NCBI GenBank assembly: GCA_963797675.1
Contig: CAWCQQ010000002.1
Span: forward strand, 930,001-994,000
Reading direction: 5' to 3'
DNA: 64,000 bases
Origin: DASQPR01 sp963797675
GTDB lineage: Bacteria; Actinomycetota; Actinomycetes; Mycobacteriales; Micromonosporaceae
The position numbers and the translations under genes were made by a program. Each line of letters begins with the position of its first letter. The first letter of the stretch is position 1. Under the pieces are notes generated by a model. That model was not told the origin of the DNA, made no database searches, and saw only the letters and a list, made by a program, of their open reading frames with translations. Shown here in pieces: positions 27,091-35,311 of this stretch.

Positions 27091-28026
27091 GTGGACTGGT
27101 GGGTATACCTGCCGCTTTATGTCGTGTTCGTCCTTGCCGCGGTCACTCCGCGGATCGTTCGGATCCTCCCACCGCGTACCGGCGTGTGGTGCCTGACGGC
27201 CGCTGCGATCACTGCCGCGCTCAGCTGGTTCGCGTCGCTGTCGATGATCGGGTTCACCGGTCTCGGCCGACTCCCGTACGTCGCGACCGAGGGTCACTGG
27301 TCGGCCTCGATGTGGCGAGCGGTCGACCCGGTCGACGTCTGGACCGCCCGCATCGCCGGTGCGGTGCTCGCCGCCGTACTCGTGCTCTTCTCGATCCGGC
27401 TCACGCGTGAACTCGCGTCACAGCGGCAGATCCGGCGCCTGACCGGCCGCCTCCGCAGCAACGACATGCTGGTGATCGTGGACGATGTCGAGCCGCACGC
27501 GTACGCCGTCGGCGGTCGCCACCCCCGCATCGTGATCTCCCGGGGCCTTCTCCGCGGTATGAGTCTCGCCGAACGACGTGCCGTGCTCGCCCACGAGATT
27601 GCGCACGTCCGGTTGCATCACGACGTCCACCTGCGCATCCTGAGGCTCGCCACGGCGATGAACCCGCTGCTCCGTTCGTTCGTCCCGGCCGGTGAGCTGG
27701 CCGTCGAGCGCTGGGCCGACGAGGAGACCGCGACCAACCTGGGCGACCGTACGTTGGTGGCGCGAGCACTGCTGCGGGCCGCGCTCGCCGGCGCATCCGG
27801 TAGCCGACGGCCGAACGGCGCGCTCGCTCACGCCGCCGGCGACGTCGAGCTGCGAGTGTCGGCGCTGATGAAGGCGCCGCCACGGCCGCGCCGGTCGATG
27901 ACCGCGCTCGCGATGCTGCTCCTGGTGGCCACGATCGTGATGCCGGTCTTCGCGGCGACAAATCTGGACGGCAAGCTCGACAGCGCGGTGCCGGCGGCGG
28001 TCACCACCCACGCCGCGATTCGCTAG
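27091..28026 (+). CDS. M56 (BlaR1-like) membrane zinc protease
   Basis: A 311-residue integral membrane protease with about four hydrophobic segments (three in the first 110 residues, one near 270). The zinc motif HEIAH is at about residue 167, after the typical SLAERRAVL. The C-terminal part is short and lacks the large penicillin-binding sensor domain of staphylococcal BlaR1, which is common in actinobacterial members. It starts with GTG one base after the repressor stop and probably cleaves or signals to that repressor. The last 26 bases overlap the convergent gene. Confidence 0.9.
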   Translation: MDWWVYLPLYVVFVLAAVTPRIVRILPPRTGVWCLTAAAITAALSWFASLSMIGFTGLGRLPYVATEGHWSASMWRAVDPVDVWTARIAGAVLAAVLVLFSIRLTRELASQRQIRRLTGRLRSNDMLVIVDDVEPHAYAVGGRHPRIVISRGLLRGMSLAERRAVLAHEIAHVRLHHDVHLRILRLATAMNPLLRSFVPAGELAVERWADEETATNLGDRTLVARALLRAALAGASGSRRPNGALAHAAGDVELRVSALMKAPPRPRRSMTALAMLLLVATIVMPVFAATNLDGKLDSAVPAAVTTHAAIR

Positions 28027-29134
28027 ACCCCGCTAGACGACAGTCAAACCTGACCTCGGCCGGTACGCCCGGCGCGGCGAATTCCAGCAGCGCGGCCGCC
28101 TCCGCGGTTGCCGCGGCCCGATCGCGGGCCGTGATCGCGCGGAACGCCTCGATCGCCACGGTGGCACCGGCCTTGGTTCGGATCAGTTTCCACACGCCCG
28201 CGACCACGCCGTCAATGAGCACCATCCCGGGCACGATGCCATTGTTCGTGTACGCCCGGCGCCGGTCGTCGTCCGAGAGCACGCGGGTCCGGTCGGCGTA
28301 CGCGAGGGTGAGATTGTCGAACTCGGCGATCAGCCGGACCGGCGCCGGCGTGTCCTCGTTCGGCCGGGGCGCGTCCGGCAGGTCGTAGAGCGTGGCACCG
28401 GCCGGACCGGTGAACCGTTGCAGCGCCGGGCCGAGCCGCTCCACCACCTCGCCCAGCCGGGTCAGCCCGGACCAGGCCTGCACGTCGGCCACGGATGCCG
28501 GTCCGAACGCGCGGAGATAGCGGATCACGATGTCGTCGATGCGTACGGCGGTTGCCAGCGGCCGTCCGAGCCACGCCTCGATCGTGGTGAGCGTCGGCTG
28601 GCCACTGCGCCCCCACAGTCCGCGCGGCGGCACCTGGACCAGCGCCAGATGATTGCGCAGCGCATTCTGGATCGTGATCGCCGTAAGCGCCGGCCACCCT
28701 ACGCCGAGCAGCGTCGCAAGTTCCTTGCCGGTTCGCGGTGCCTCGTCCATCAGCGCCCGGCCGGCGGCGATCAGGTCGGCACTGTCATCCACCGACACCA
28801 ACTCCTTGCCGAACGTCGACGAGCCGAACATCCGGTCCAGCGCAGGCTGCAGCAGCACTCGCAGCGTCACGGCATCGTCGGCGGACAGCAGGTGCACGGT
28901 CGAGCGCATCGTCACGATCCGGACCACCTCGCGCCGTTCGATCAGCCCGACCAACTCGTCCGGATGGAATCGTGCGAGTCGCGACCAGAGGCCGAAGTAG
29001 GGCGGAAACGGCGCCTGCGCCTGCATCCCGACCAGGTGCTCGATCACGTCCAGCGCGGTCGAGTCAGCCCTTTCGAGCAACATCTGCCGCGCGAGGGTGG
29101 CGCGATTCAACGCGCGCTGGGTGATCGGCTGCAC
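28001..29134 (-). CDS. winged-helix DNA-binding domain protein (AlkZ-like HTH_42 family)
   Basis: A 377-residue protein of the winged-helix family to which the AlkZ DNA glycosylase belongs. Family features: the N-terminal RALNRATLARQMLL, HLVGMQAQAP, then RSTVHLLSADDA, and the C-terminal PRPNEDTPAPVRLIAEFDNL-like region. AlkZ unhooks interstrand crosslinks through a QxQ catalytic motif; here the matching position reads QAQ in VGMQAQAP, so glycosylase activity is plausible but not shown. It stands alone, convergent with the M56 gene. Confidence 0.85.
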   Translation of the reverse strand: MQPITQRALNRATLARQMLLERADSTALDVIEHLVGMQAQAPFPPYFGLWSRLARFHPDELVGLIERREVVRIVTMRSTVHLLSADDAVTLRVLLQPALDRMFGSSTFGKELVSVDDSADLIAAGRALMDEAPRTGKELATLLGVGWPALTAITIQNALRNHLALVQVPPRGLWGRSGQPTLTTIEAWLGRPLATAVRIDDIVIRYLRAFGPASVADVQAWSGLTRLGEVVERLGPALQRFTGPAGATLYDLPDAPRPNEDTPAPVRLIAEFDNLTLAYADRTRVLSDDDRRRAYTNNGIVPGMVLIDGVVAGVWKLIRTKAGATVAIEAFRAITARDRAAATAEAAALLEFAAPGVPAEVRFDCRLAGSSESRRGW

Positions 29135-29191
29135 GCCTGCTTTCTACCAGCAAGCACCGACGTTCCTACCGGCCGACTCCGGACGAAACGC

Positions 29192-30631
29192 CTACCAGGC
29201 GGCCGGCTCGTAGTCCTTCAGGAAGCAGCCGTAGATGTCGTCACCGGTTTCGCCGCGGACGATCGGATCGTAAACGCGGGCGGCACCGTCGACGAGATCG
29301 AGCGGCGCGTGAAAACCCTCGTCGGCCAGGCGCATCTTGGTCGGGTGCGGTCGCTCGTCGGTGATCCAGCCGGTGTCCACGGCGGTCATCAGGATGCCGT
29401 CGGTCTCGAACATCTCCTGCGCGCTGGTCCGGGTCAGCATGTTCAGCGCAGCCTTGGCCATGTTCGTGTGCGGATGGCCCGGACCCTTGTAGCCGCGGCC
29501 GAACTGGCCTTCCATCGCGGACACGTTGACCACGTATTTTCGGCGGGCGCTCGACGCGGCCATCGCCGGGCGCAGTCGGCTGACCAGGATGAACGGGGCG
29601 GTCATGTTGCACAGCTGCACTTCGAGCATCTCGATCGGATCGACCTGCTGCACGTGCTGCGTCCAGCTGTTGATGTGATGGAGGTCCGGTACGAGGCCGC
29701 CGGCGTCGATCGCTGCGTTCGCGGCGATCCGCTCGGGCGTCGCCGATCGGCTGGTCATCGCGAGCGCGGTCAGCGTCTCCGGCGCCATCCGGCCGGTGGC
29801 GGCGCCGCTGACCAGCATCGAGGCCGCGCCGTCATGGGCGGACACGTGACCGAACGTGATCATTTCCGGCAACGGGCCATCCGGCAGCGCCGCGGATTCG
29901 GCCGCCACGAGCGGCGCGTACGCGTCCGGCGACCGCCGTACGGTCTGGGCCGCATTGTTGATCAGAATGTCCAGCGGTCCCTGCGCGGCCACCGAGTCGG
30001 CCAGTGCGATGACCTGGGCCGGGTCTCGGAGATCGATGCCGACGATGCGCAAGCGGTGCAGCCAGTCCGCGCTGTCCGGCATCGCGGTGAAGCGGCGTAC
30101 CGCGTCGGTCGGGAACCGGGTCGTGATCGTCGTGTGCGCACCGTCGCGCAGCAGCCGCAGCGCGATGTACATGCCGATCTTCGCGCGCCCGCCGGTCAGC
30201 AGCGCGCGCTTGCCGGTCAGGTTGGTCCGGGCGTCCCTGCGGGCATGGCTGCGGGCTGCGCAATCCGGGCACAGCTGGTGGTAGAACGCGTCCACCACGA
30301 CGTAGCGCTGCTTGCAGATGTAACAGGCCTGGGCGCGGACGAGCGTGCCAGCGGTCGGGCCGTCGGTCGGCGTCGCCAGCGGGATGCCCTGCGTCTCGTC
30401 GTCGATCCGTCCGGGCGCTCCGGTCGCGGTCGAGGCGATCACCGCGCTGTCCCGCTCCAGGACGGCGTCGCGCCGCTCGACCCGGCGGCGCTGCTTGACC
30501 GCTTTGAACACTTTCGCGGTTGCCTCGCGTACTTTCACGGCGTCCGGGTGCTCGACCGGCAGATCGTCCAGTTCGGCGAGCACTTCGAGGAGCAGGGCGA
30601 GGCGGGACGGCTCGATCTCTTTCGTTGACAC
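29192..30631 (-). CDS. SDR-family oxidoreductase with N-terminal helical and zinc-ribbon extension
   Basis: A 479-residue protein, twice the usual SDR length. Residues 1-100 are helical (SRLALLLEVLAELDDLPVE, then basic KAVKQRRRVERR). A treble-clef zinc knuckle follows (CYICK...CPDC, about 103-125). The SDR core starts near residue 138 with a degenerate nucleotide loop LLTGGRAKIGMYIALRL, followed by ILINNAAQT; the expected YxxxK helix reads NMAKAALNML, lacking a clear catalytic tyrosine. A role as a non-classical or regulatory SDR is possible. I use the GTG at 30631 because it begins the conserved STKEIEPSRLALLL; an in-frame start at 30682 adds 17 residues. Confidence 0.85.
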   Translation of the reverse strand: MSTKEIEPSRLALLLEVLAELDDLPVEHPDAVKVREATAKVFKAVKQRRRVERRDAVLERDSAVIASTATGAPGRIDDETQGIPLATPTDGPTAGTLVRAQACYICKQRYVVVDAFYHQLCPDCAARSHARRDARTNLTGKRALLTGGRAKIGMYIALRLLRDGAHTTITTRFPTDAVRRFTAMPDSADWLHRLRIVGIDLRDPAQVIALADSVAAQGPLDILINNAAQTVRRSPDAYAPLVAAESAALPDGPLPEMITFGHVSAHDGAASMLVSGAATGRMAPETLTALAMTSRSATPERIAANAAIDAGGLVPDLHHINSWTQHVQQVDPIEMLEVQLCNMTAPFILVSRLRPAMAASSARRKYVVNVSAMEGQFGRGYKGPGHPHTNMAKAALNMLTRTSAQEMFETDGILMTAVDTGWITDERPHPTKMRLADEGFHAPLDLVDGAARVYDPIVRGETGDDIYGCFLKDYEPAAW

Positions 30632-30889
30632 ATCCGAACTGTACGCAAGCGGGCTTATCGGCGGTAACACGAGCGGCGGCAATCACACGGCGCACCGTGC
30701 AAAATATTTCTTCGAACCTGCAACCTGGTGCGGCGTCCCAGCGTGTTAAGGGCGCGATCCACGCTGATGCGGCGTTGACAAGGGAGTTGACTGACCGCCC
30801 GGACCGTGGTCACCCGCTCCACGGGGACTTGTCACCGCCGCATCGGCGATCGCTGCACGGATGCCGGCAACTCGCCACGAGACCGGCGA

Positions 30890-32119
30890 TCAGGCCTGGT
30901 CCAGCACCTGTACGGCGGCGGGGCGCGCCCGTAGGCCCAGCCACGCGATGCCGCCCAGCGGGATGATCAGCCAGCACGACAGCACCCGGTAGGTGAGCAC
31001 CACCGCGGCTGCGGCACCGGTACCCGCACCGGCGTGGGTGAGACCCGCCAGCAGACCGGTCTCGATCAGTCCGATGCCGCCGGGTGTGATCGGAAGCTGC
31101 CGGATGACCTGGACGCCGAGGTACATCGACGCGATCGTGAACAGCCCGACCGGAAGCGCGAACGCGCGTGCCGCGGCGGCCAGGCACAGCAGGTCGAAGA
31201 GCCAGTTGGCGACCGCAAAGCCGCCGGCGGCGACCCAGTCCCGGGAGCGCAGTGACCGGCCCGCGGCGACCGAGCGGCCGATCGAGCCCCGGATGCGGTC
31301 GATCCGGCTTGCATCGGTTCCGGCCGCGACGGCGGGACGCGGCCTCGTCGACATCGATGACAGCCGGCGGCGGATTATCGACGCCGTGACCGCAACGATC
31401 GCCAAGCCTGCGACGACGTAGATCAGCGTCGGGTGGTCGCGGAACGCGGCCTGCGGCCCGGACACGATCAGACCGACGATGCCGGCCAGATAGAGCAGGC
31501 CAAGCCCGAGAAAGGAGACGATGCCGGAGAGCACCATCACCGCGGCGGCCTTGTCGTTCGTGGCGCCGCTCTTGCGGTACTGCTGGAAGGCGTAGCCGGC
31601 AGACACCGCCGATCCGGCCGGCATGCTGATCGCGAGCGCCGACCGCGCGTACGTGAGGGCCAGGGCCCGTGGAATCGTCATGCTGACTTCGACGGCGCCG
31701 AGGAGCGAGCGCTGCTGGCGCGCGAACATACCGAGCGAGATCGCCTCGCACAGGGCGGCCACGATGATCCAACGAACGTCGGCCGACGAGATCGCCTGGC
31801 CGATCGAGTGCACGTCGGGCAGGCGACCGCGCAGGGTGACGTAGGCGACCGCGAGCATCACCACGATCACCGGGATCTGCCAGTGCCGGCGCACGATCTG
31901 CCATGCCGAATCGCGCTCCGGCACCGAACCGTCGGCCAGAGCCGATCCGTCGGCCAGAGCCGATTCCAACGCTGACGAGTCGGCTAGAGCCGATTCCAAC
32001 GCTGACGCGTCCGCGGGCACCGGTGACAGGGACAGCGAAAGTTCGTCGAAGGACAGCCGGTCGAGCACATCGTCCGGGGATGCGCCGGCCACCCGCCGCT
32101 CGCATCTGCTCACCGACAT
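30890..32119 (-). CDS. lysylphosphatidylglycerol-synthase-TM-domain (UPF0104/AglD-type) membrane protein
   Basis: A 409-residue membrane protein of the flippase-like PF03706 family. After a hydrophilic N-terminal tail of about 75 residues there are eight or nine hydrophobic segments, with the family pattern AISMPAGSAVSAGYAF (about residues 160-175), YLGVQVIRQLPITPGGIGLIE-like text split across the last loop, and TYRVLSCW near the end. There is no aminoacyl-transferase domain, so it is the stand-alone membrane type, often linked to lipid-linked glycans. The 258-base gap to the SDR gene (30632-30889) shows no gene. Confidence 0.88.
   Translation of the reverse strand: MSVSRCERRVAGASPDDVLDRLSFDELSLSLSPVPADASALESALADSSALESALADGSALADGSVPERDSAWQIVRRHWQIPVIVVMLAVAYVTLRGRLPDVHSIGQAISSADVRWIIVAALCEAISLGMFARQQRSLLGAVEVSMTIPRALALTYARSALAISMPAGSAVSAGYAFQQYRKSGATNDKAAAVMVLSGIVSFLGLGLLYLAGIVGLIVSGPQAAFRDHPTLIYVVAGLAIVAVTASIIRRRLSSMSTRPRPAVAAGTDASRIDRIRGSIGRSVAAGRSLRSRDWVAAGGFAVANWLFDLLCLAAAARAFALPVGLFTIASMYLGVQVIRQLPITPGGIGLIETGLLAGLTHAGAGTGAAAAVVLTYRVLSCWLIIPLGGIAWLGLRARPAAVQVLDQA
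31930..32009 (-). repeat. tandem repeats coding the N-terminal tail of the flippase-like protein
   Basis: Two 30-base units (31950-31979, 31980-32009) and a partial one encode SALESALAD-type repeats. The period keeps the reading frame. Confidence 0.7.
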
Positions 32120-32438
32120 CGTTCTCAGAGCCCCTTGGACCGAAGAGCGATCGGCAAGGGCGGCTGTAGGGGCAGCGCCATCATCGGGTTGCTCTAATTA
32201 ATTGAACGTTTGTTGAAAACGCCTCAGCGTACCGCCGCCACCGTGACGGCACCAGCGGTTGTGATCTGCCAGTCACCGGTGGCCACTGTCTATCGGTGAA
32301 ACCTCGGGACAAACTGGTAACGATGTCACAGCCCGCTATGACGTTCGCCGATCGGCGATTCAGGCAAACGCGAACTTGATATCGACGCGTAGGTTTAAAG
32401 CGAATACCTACCCCCATCAACGCTGAGGCGAGGAATTT
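32120..32438. other. intergenic region of 319 bases, divergent promoters
   Basis: It separates the flippase-like gene (leftward) from the NfeD-like gene (rightward). The part near 32195-32225 is A/T rich for this genome (TTAATTAATTGAACG) and probably holds the leftward promoter. A perfect 12-base palindrome, CGCCGATCGGCG, lies at 32346-32357. No open frame with genome-like codon use is seen. Confidence 0.5.
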
Positions 32439-32657
32439 ATGTCCGACAGGAGTCAGGAGGAGTCACCGGTGGGCCGGACCGGAGTGCTGAGCGTCGCCAC
32501 TCGCGGTGCGGCCGGTCCCGGCGAGGTCATCCTGAAGATCAGGGGTGGCAGCGAGACGTACCTGGCCTGGTCGGACGGGCCGCTGGTCAAGGGTGCCTCG
32601 GTGGTCGTCATCGAATCGCACGGTGCACGTACAGTCGCGGTTGCCGCCCTGGCCTGA
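32439..32657 (+). CDS. small NfeD-like OB-fold protein
   Basis: A 72-residue protein that matches the C-terminal OB fold of NfeD proteins: GRTGVLSVATRG, a glycine turn, then KGASVVVIESHGARTVAVAAL. It has no membrane segment, unlike full-length NfeD. NfeD-type proteins act with flotillins, and the flotillin gene starts 50 bases downstream, so the two are a functional pair. GAGGAA before the ATG at 32439 supports the start; a GTG at 32469 is an alternative. Confidence 0.75.
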   Translation: MSDRSQEESPVGRTGVLSVATRGAAGPGEVILKIRGGSETYLAWSDGPLVKGASVVVIESHGARTVAVAALA

Positions 32658-32707
32658 CGGTCTCGTTATCCCGCTTTGCCCTACGCATTCGTTTGAAGGA
32701 GACCACT

Positions 32708-33835
32708 ATGTTCGGTTATCGGGTGCCCGCGCCTGATGAGGCAATGCTGATTTCCGGCGGCAAATCCGGCCGTACGAACGCGCCGTTCCGGGTGGTTACC
32801 GGCCACGGCGCATTCGTCATGCCGATCTTCCGGAAAGTCCGGTACCTCACGCTCTCGATGAACGAGGCCGAGGTCGAAGAGGTGTGCGTGACGAGACAGG
32901 GAATTTCGCTCAACGTTCGCGCCGTGATCGCGTTCAAGGTCGGCAACGACGAGGAGAGTATCGTCAACGCCGGTCAGCGCTTCCTGTCCGATCAGGACCA
33001 GATGACGGTGCTGACCGGCCGCATCTTCGCCGGTCACCTGCGCTCGATCGTGGGTTCGATGACGGTCGAGGAGATCGTCACCGAGCGCCAGAAGCTCGCC
33101 GGCGAGGTGCTCGACGGCTCCAAAGAAGAGATGGCCAAGATCGGCCTGACCGTCGACTCGCTGCAGATCCAGTCAATTGACGACATGAAACTCGGCTATA
33201 TCGCCGCGATGTCGGCGCCGCACAACGCCGCGATTCAGCAGGCCGCCCAGATCGCACAGGCACAGGCGACCCAGCTGGCCGCACAGGCCGAACAGGAGTC
33301 TCAGCGCAAGCAGGCCGAGTACGCCCGGCAGACCTCGATCGTGCGGGCGCAGTACAAGGCCGAGGTCGACAAGGCACAGGCCGAGGCGGCGCAGGCCGGA
33401 CCGCTGGCCGAGGCGCAGGCGCAGCGCCAGGTCATCGCGGCCCAGACCGAGCTGGCCGAGCGCGAGGCCGAGCTGCGCCAGCAGCAGCTGGTTTCCGAGA
33501 TCGTGAAGCCGGCCGAGGCCGAGGCCGAGCGGGTCCGGCTGCTGGCGGAGGCCGATGCCGCGAAGATGCGGGTCCAGGCGGAGGCGGCCGCGTCGAACAA
33601 CCGCGTCGCGCTCGACCGGATGCTGATCGACCAGCTGCCGTTGATCGTCCGCGAGGCGGCCCAGGGTCTGGCCGGCGCGAACGTCAACATCCTCAACGGT
33701 GCCGATGGCCTCGGCGAGATCGCTGCCGGTCTGGTCAGCCAGGGTCTCGCGATCCTGGAGTCAGTGCGGAAGGGCGTCGCGATGTCGGACAAGCCGACGC
33801 CGCCCCCGGCCGTGACGGCCGCCGCGGCCGAATAG
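32708..33835 (+). CDS. flotillin-like SPFH-domain protein
   Basis: A 375-residue SPFH/Band-7 protein. The SPFH domain covers about residues 1-175 (YRVPAPDEAMLISGGKSG, RGISLNVRAVIAFKV-like core, RSIVGSMTVEEIVTERQ). A long Ala/Gln/Glu coiled coil follows (about 175-310), then a short C-terminal domain with the flotillin pattern LPLIVREAAQGLAGANVN. It lacks a clear N-terminal membrane helix, so membrane contact probably uses a hairpin or a partner. Flotillins organise membrane microdomains. The ATG at 32708 follows GAAGGAGA. Confidence 0.92.
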   Translation: MFGYRVPAPDEAMLISGGKSGRTNAPFRVVTGHGAFVMPIFRKVRYLTLSMNEAEVEEVCVTRQGISLNVRAVIAFKVGNDEESIVNAGQRFLSDQDQMTVLTGRIFAGHLRSIVGSMTVEEIVTERQKLAGEVLDGSKEEMAKIGLTVDSLQIQSIDDMKLGYIAAMSAPHNAAIQQAAQIAQAQATQLAAQAEQESQRKQAEYARQTSIVRAQYKAEVDKAQAEAAQAGPLAEAQAQRQVIAAQTELAEREAELRQQQLVSEIVKPAEAEAERVRLLAEADAAKMRVQAEAAASNNRVALDRMLIDQLPLIVREAAQGLAGANVNILNGADGLGEIAAGLVSQGLAILESVRKGVAMSDKPTPPPAVTAAAAE

Positions 33836-33844
33836 CGTCGATAC

Positions 33845-33876
33845 CCCTGTTGATCCCGGAGCCGGGATCAACAGGG
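33845..33876 (+). terminator. terminator after the flotillin gene
   Basis: A 15-bp perfect inverted repeat (33845-33859 with 33862-33876) lies nine bases after the stop codon. No T-run follows. Confidence 0.7.
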
Positions 33877-33905
33877 TCCGCCGCCGAGCAGGGTAGCGTC
33901 GGACT

Positions 33906-34343
33906 ATGACTTTTGAAGGTGAATACGGGCCAAGCCCGGCCAAGTGGGTCCGCGATCAGGTTGAGGAGATCGAGGGCTCCGGCGGTGCCGCCGGCACCAC
34001 GATGCGCGGCATGGCGGTCGTCGTGCTCACGATGAAAGGCGCCAAGAGCGGCAAGATCCGCAAGGTCCCACTGATGCGGGTCGAGCACGGCGGCGTCTAC
34101 GCGGCGGTCGCGTCACTCGGTGGTGCACCGAAGAATCCGGTCTGGTACTACAACCTGCTGGCCAACCCGCGCGTACAGGTGCAGGACGGCACGGCACAGA
34201 TGACGCTCGTCGCTCGGGAGATCCACGGCGACGAGAAGGCGGACTGGTGGAAGCGTGCGGTCGACGCGTACCCGGACTACGCCGACTACCAGAAGGGGAC
34301 CGACCGCGAGATCCCGGTATTCGTGTTGGAGCCGGCGAGCTAA
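33906..34343 (+). CDS. nitroreductase/deazaflavin-dependent (DDN-like) oxidoreductase
   Basis: A 145-residue split-beta-barrel protein of the DDN family that uses coenzyme F420. Typical text: VVVLTMKGAKSGKIRKVPLM (about residues 38-57), then PKNPVWYYNLLANPRV, and the C-terminal AYPDYADYQKGTDREIPVF. These enzymes reduce quinones or nitro compounds. The gene lies alone; its last four bases overlap the convergent rnhA stop. Confidence 0.92.
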   Translation: MTFEGEYGPSPAKWVRDQVEEIEGSGGAAGTTMRGMAVVVLTMKGAKSGKIRKVPLMRVEHGGVYAAVASLGGAPKNPVWYYNLLANPRVQVQDGTAQMTLVAREIHGDEKADWWKRAVDAYPDYADYQKGTDREIPVFVLEPAS

Positions 34344-34789
34344 CCCACCGCTCGCGCTTCATTCATGCCCTGGTTGGCGAGGGCATCGGCACGCTCGTTG
34401 CCCTCGTCGCCGGCATGGCCCTTGACCCACAGCCACTCGATCTCGTGCCGTTTGACGGCCGCCGCCAGCTGCTGCCACAGGTCCGCGTTCTTGACCGGCT
34501 TGCGGTCCGACGTCTTCCAGCCGTTGCGTTCCCAGTTGGCCATCCAGGACATGATTCCGCTGCGTACGTACGTCGAGTCGGTATGCAGCTTCACGGTCGA
34601 CGGCCGGTTCAGATGCTCGAGCGCCCTGATCGCGGCGGTCAGCTCCATGCGGTTGTTCGTCGTCGGAGTCGCCTCGCCGCCGCAGAGCTCCTTCGTATGC
34701 CCGCCGTACCGCATCAGCACGCCCCAGCCGCCCGGTCCCGGGTTGCCGCTGCATGCACCATCCGTGTAGATCTCGACGACCGATGACAT
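34340..34789 (-). CDS. rnhA: ribonuclease HI
   Basis: Degrades the RNA strand of RNA-DNA hybrids. The 149-residue length is normal. Catalytic acidic residues are visible in EIYTDGACSGNPGPGGWG (Asp near residue 9), NRMELTAAI (Glu), HTDSTYV (Asp) and the last Asp in NERADALAN, with the basic handle region present in WERNGWKTSDRKPVKNADLW. It is a complete type-1 RNase HI. Confidence 0.96.
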   Translation of the reverse strand: MSSVVEIYTDGACSGNPGPGGWGVLMRYGGHTKELCGGEATPTTNNRMELTAAIRALEHLNRPSTVKLHTDSTYVRSGIMSWMANWERNGWKTSDRKPVKNADLWQQLAAAVKRHEIEWLWVKGHAGDEGNERADALANQGMNEARAVG

Positions 34790-34798
34790 CTGGACAAC

Positions 34799-35311
34799 CT
34801 ACTCGTTGATCGGATTGCGTACGCGTAGGAACACGTGCGGCAGGTCGTAGTAGACGAACTCCCGCTCGAACACCATGCCGCACTTCTCCATCACATGCCG
34901 CGATGCCGCGTTCTCGACCAGCGTGAATCCGACCACCGACGGCAGCCGTAAGTCGGTGAATGCCCGCAGAAGCGAGAACCGGGCGATTTCGGTCGCCAGG
35001 CCGAGGCCCCAGTAGCGGGGCAGCAGTGCGTACCCCACCTCGGTCTCCTCGACGCCGAGCACGGACACTCGGTTCAGGCCGCCGCGGCCGACGTAGGCGC
35101 CGTCGTCCGCATCGAACAGCAGGTAGGGCCCGAACCCGTACCGCTGCCACTTCTCCAGGTGCCGGTCCATGAACTCTTGCAGCTGATCCGGCGACCGGAG
35201 TCCGCCCATGGTCCGGGCCACCGCCGGATCGTTGAGCAGCTCGTCATAGCGGTCGATGTCGTGCGGTGTCGGCGGGCGGCCGATCAGCCGTGCGGTCCGG
35301 ATCTCGGTCAT
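34799..35311 (-). CDS. GNAT-family N-acetyltransferase
   Basis: A 170-residue acetyltransferase of the RimJ/RimL group: ARLIGRPPTPHDID at the start, the acetyl-CoA region EVGYALLPRYWGLGLATEI (about residues 84-102) and the end motif NAASRHVMEKCGM. The substrate is unknown. The ATG at 35311 overlaps the stop codon of the GIY-YIG gene, so the two are cotranscribed; codons upstream of it belong to that gene in another frame. Confidence 0.9.
   Translation of the reverse strand: MTEIRTARLIGRPPTPHDIDRYDELLNDPAVARTMGGLRSPDQLQEFMDRHLEKWQRYGFGPYLLFDADDGAYVGRGGLNRVSVLGVEETEVGYALLPRYWGLGLATEIARFSLLRAFTDLRLPSVVGFTLVENAASRHVMEKCGMVFEREFVYYDLPHVFLRVRNPINE

Noticed and set aside
28418..30628. A 736-codon plus-strand open frame
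   Set aside because: It covers two convincing minus-strand genes (AlkZ-like and SDR) in antisense and has low-complexity Arg/His/Gln content.
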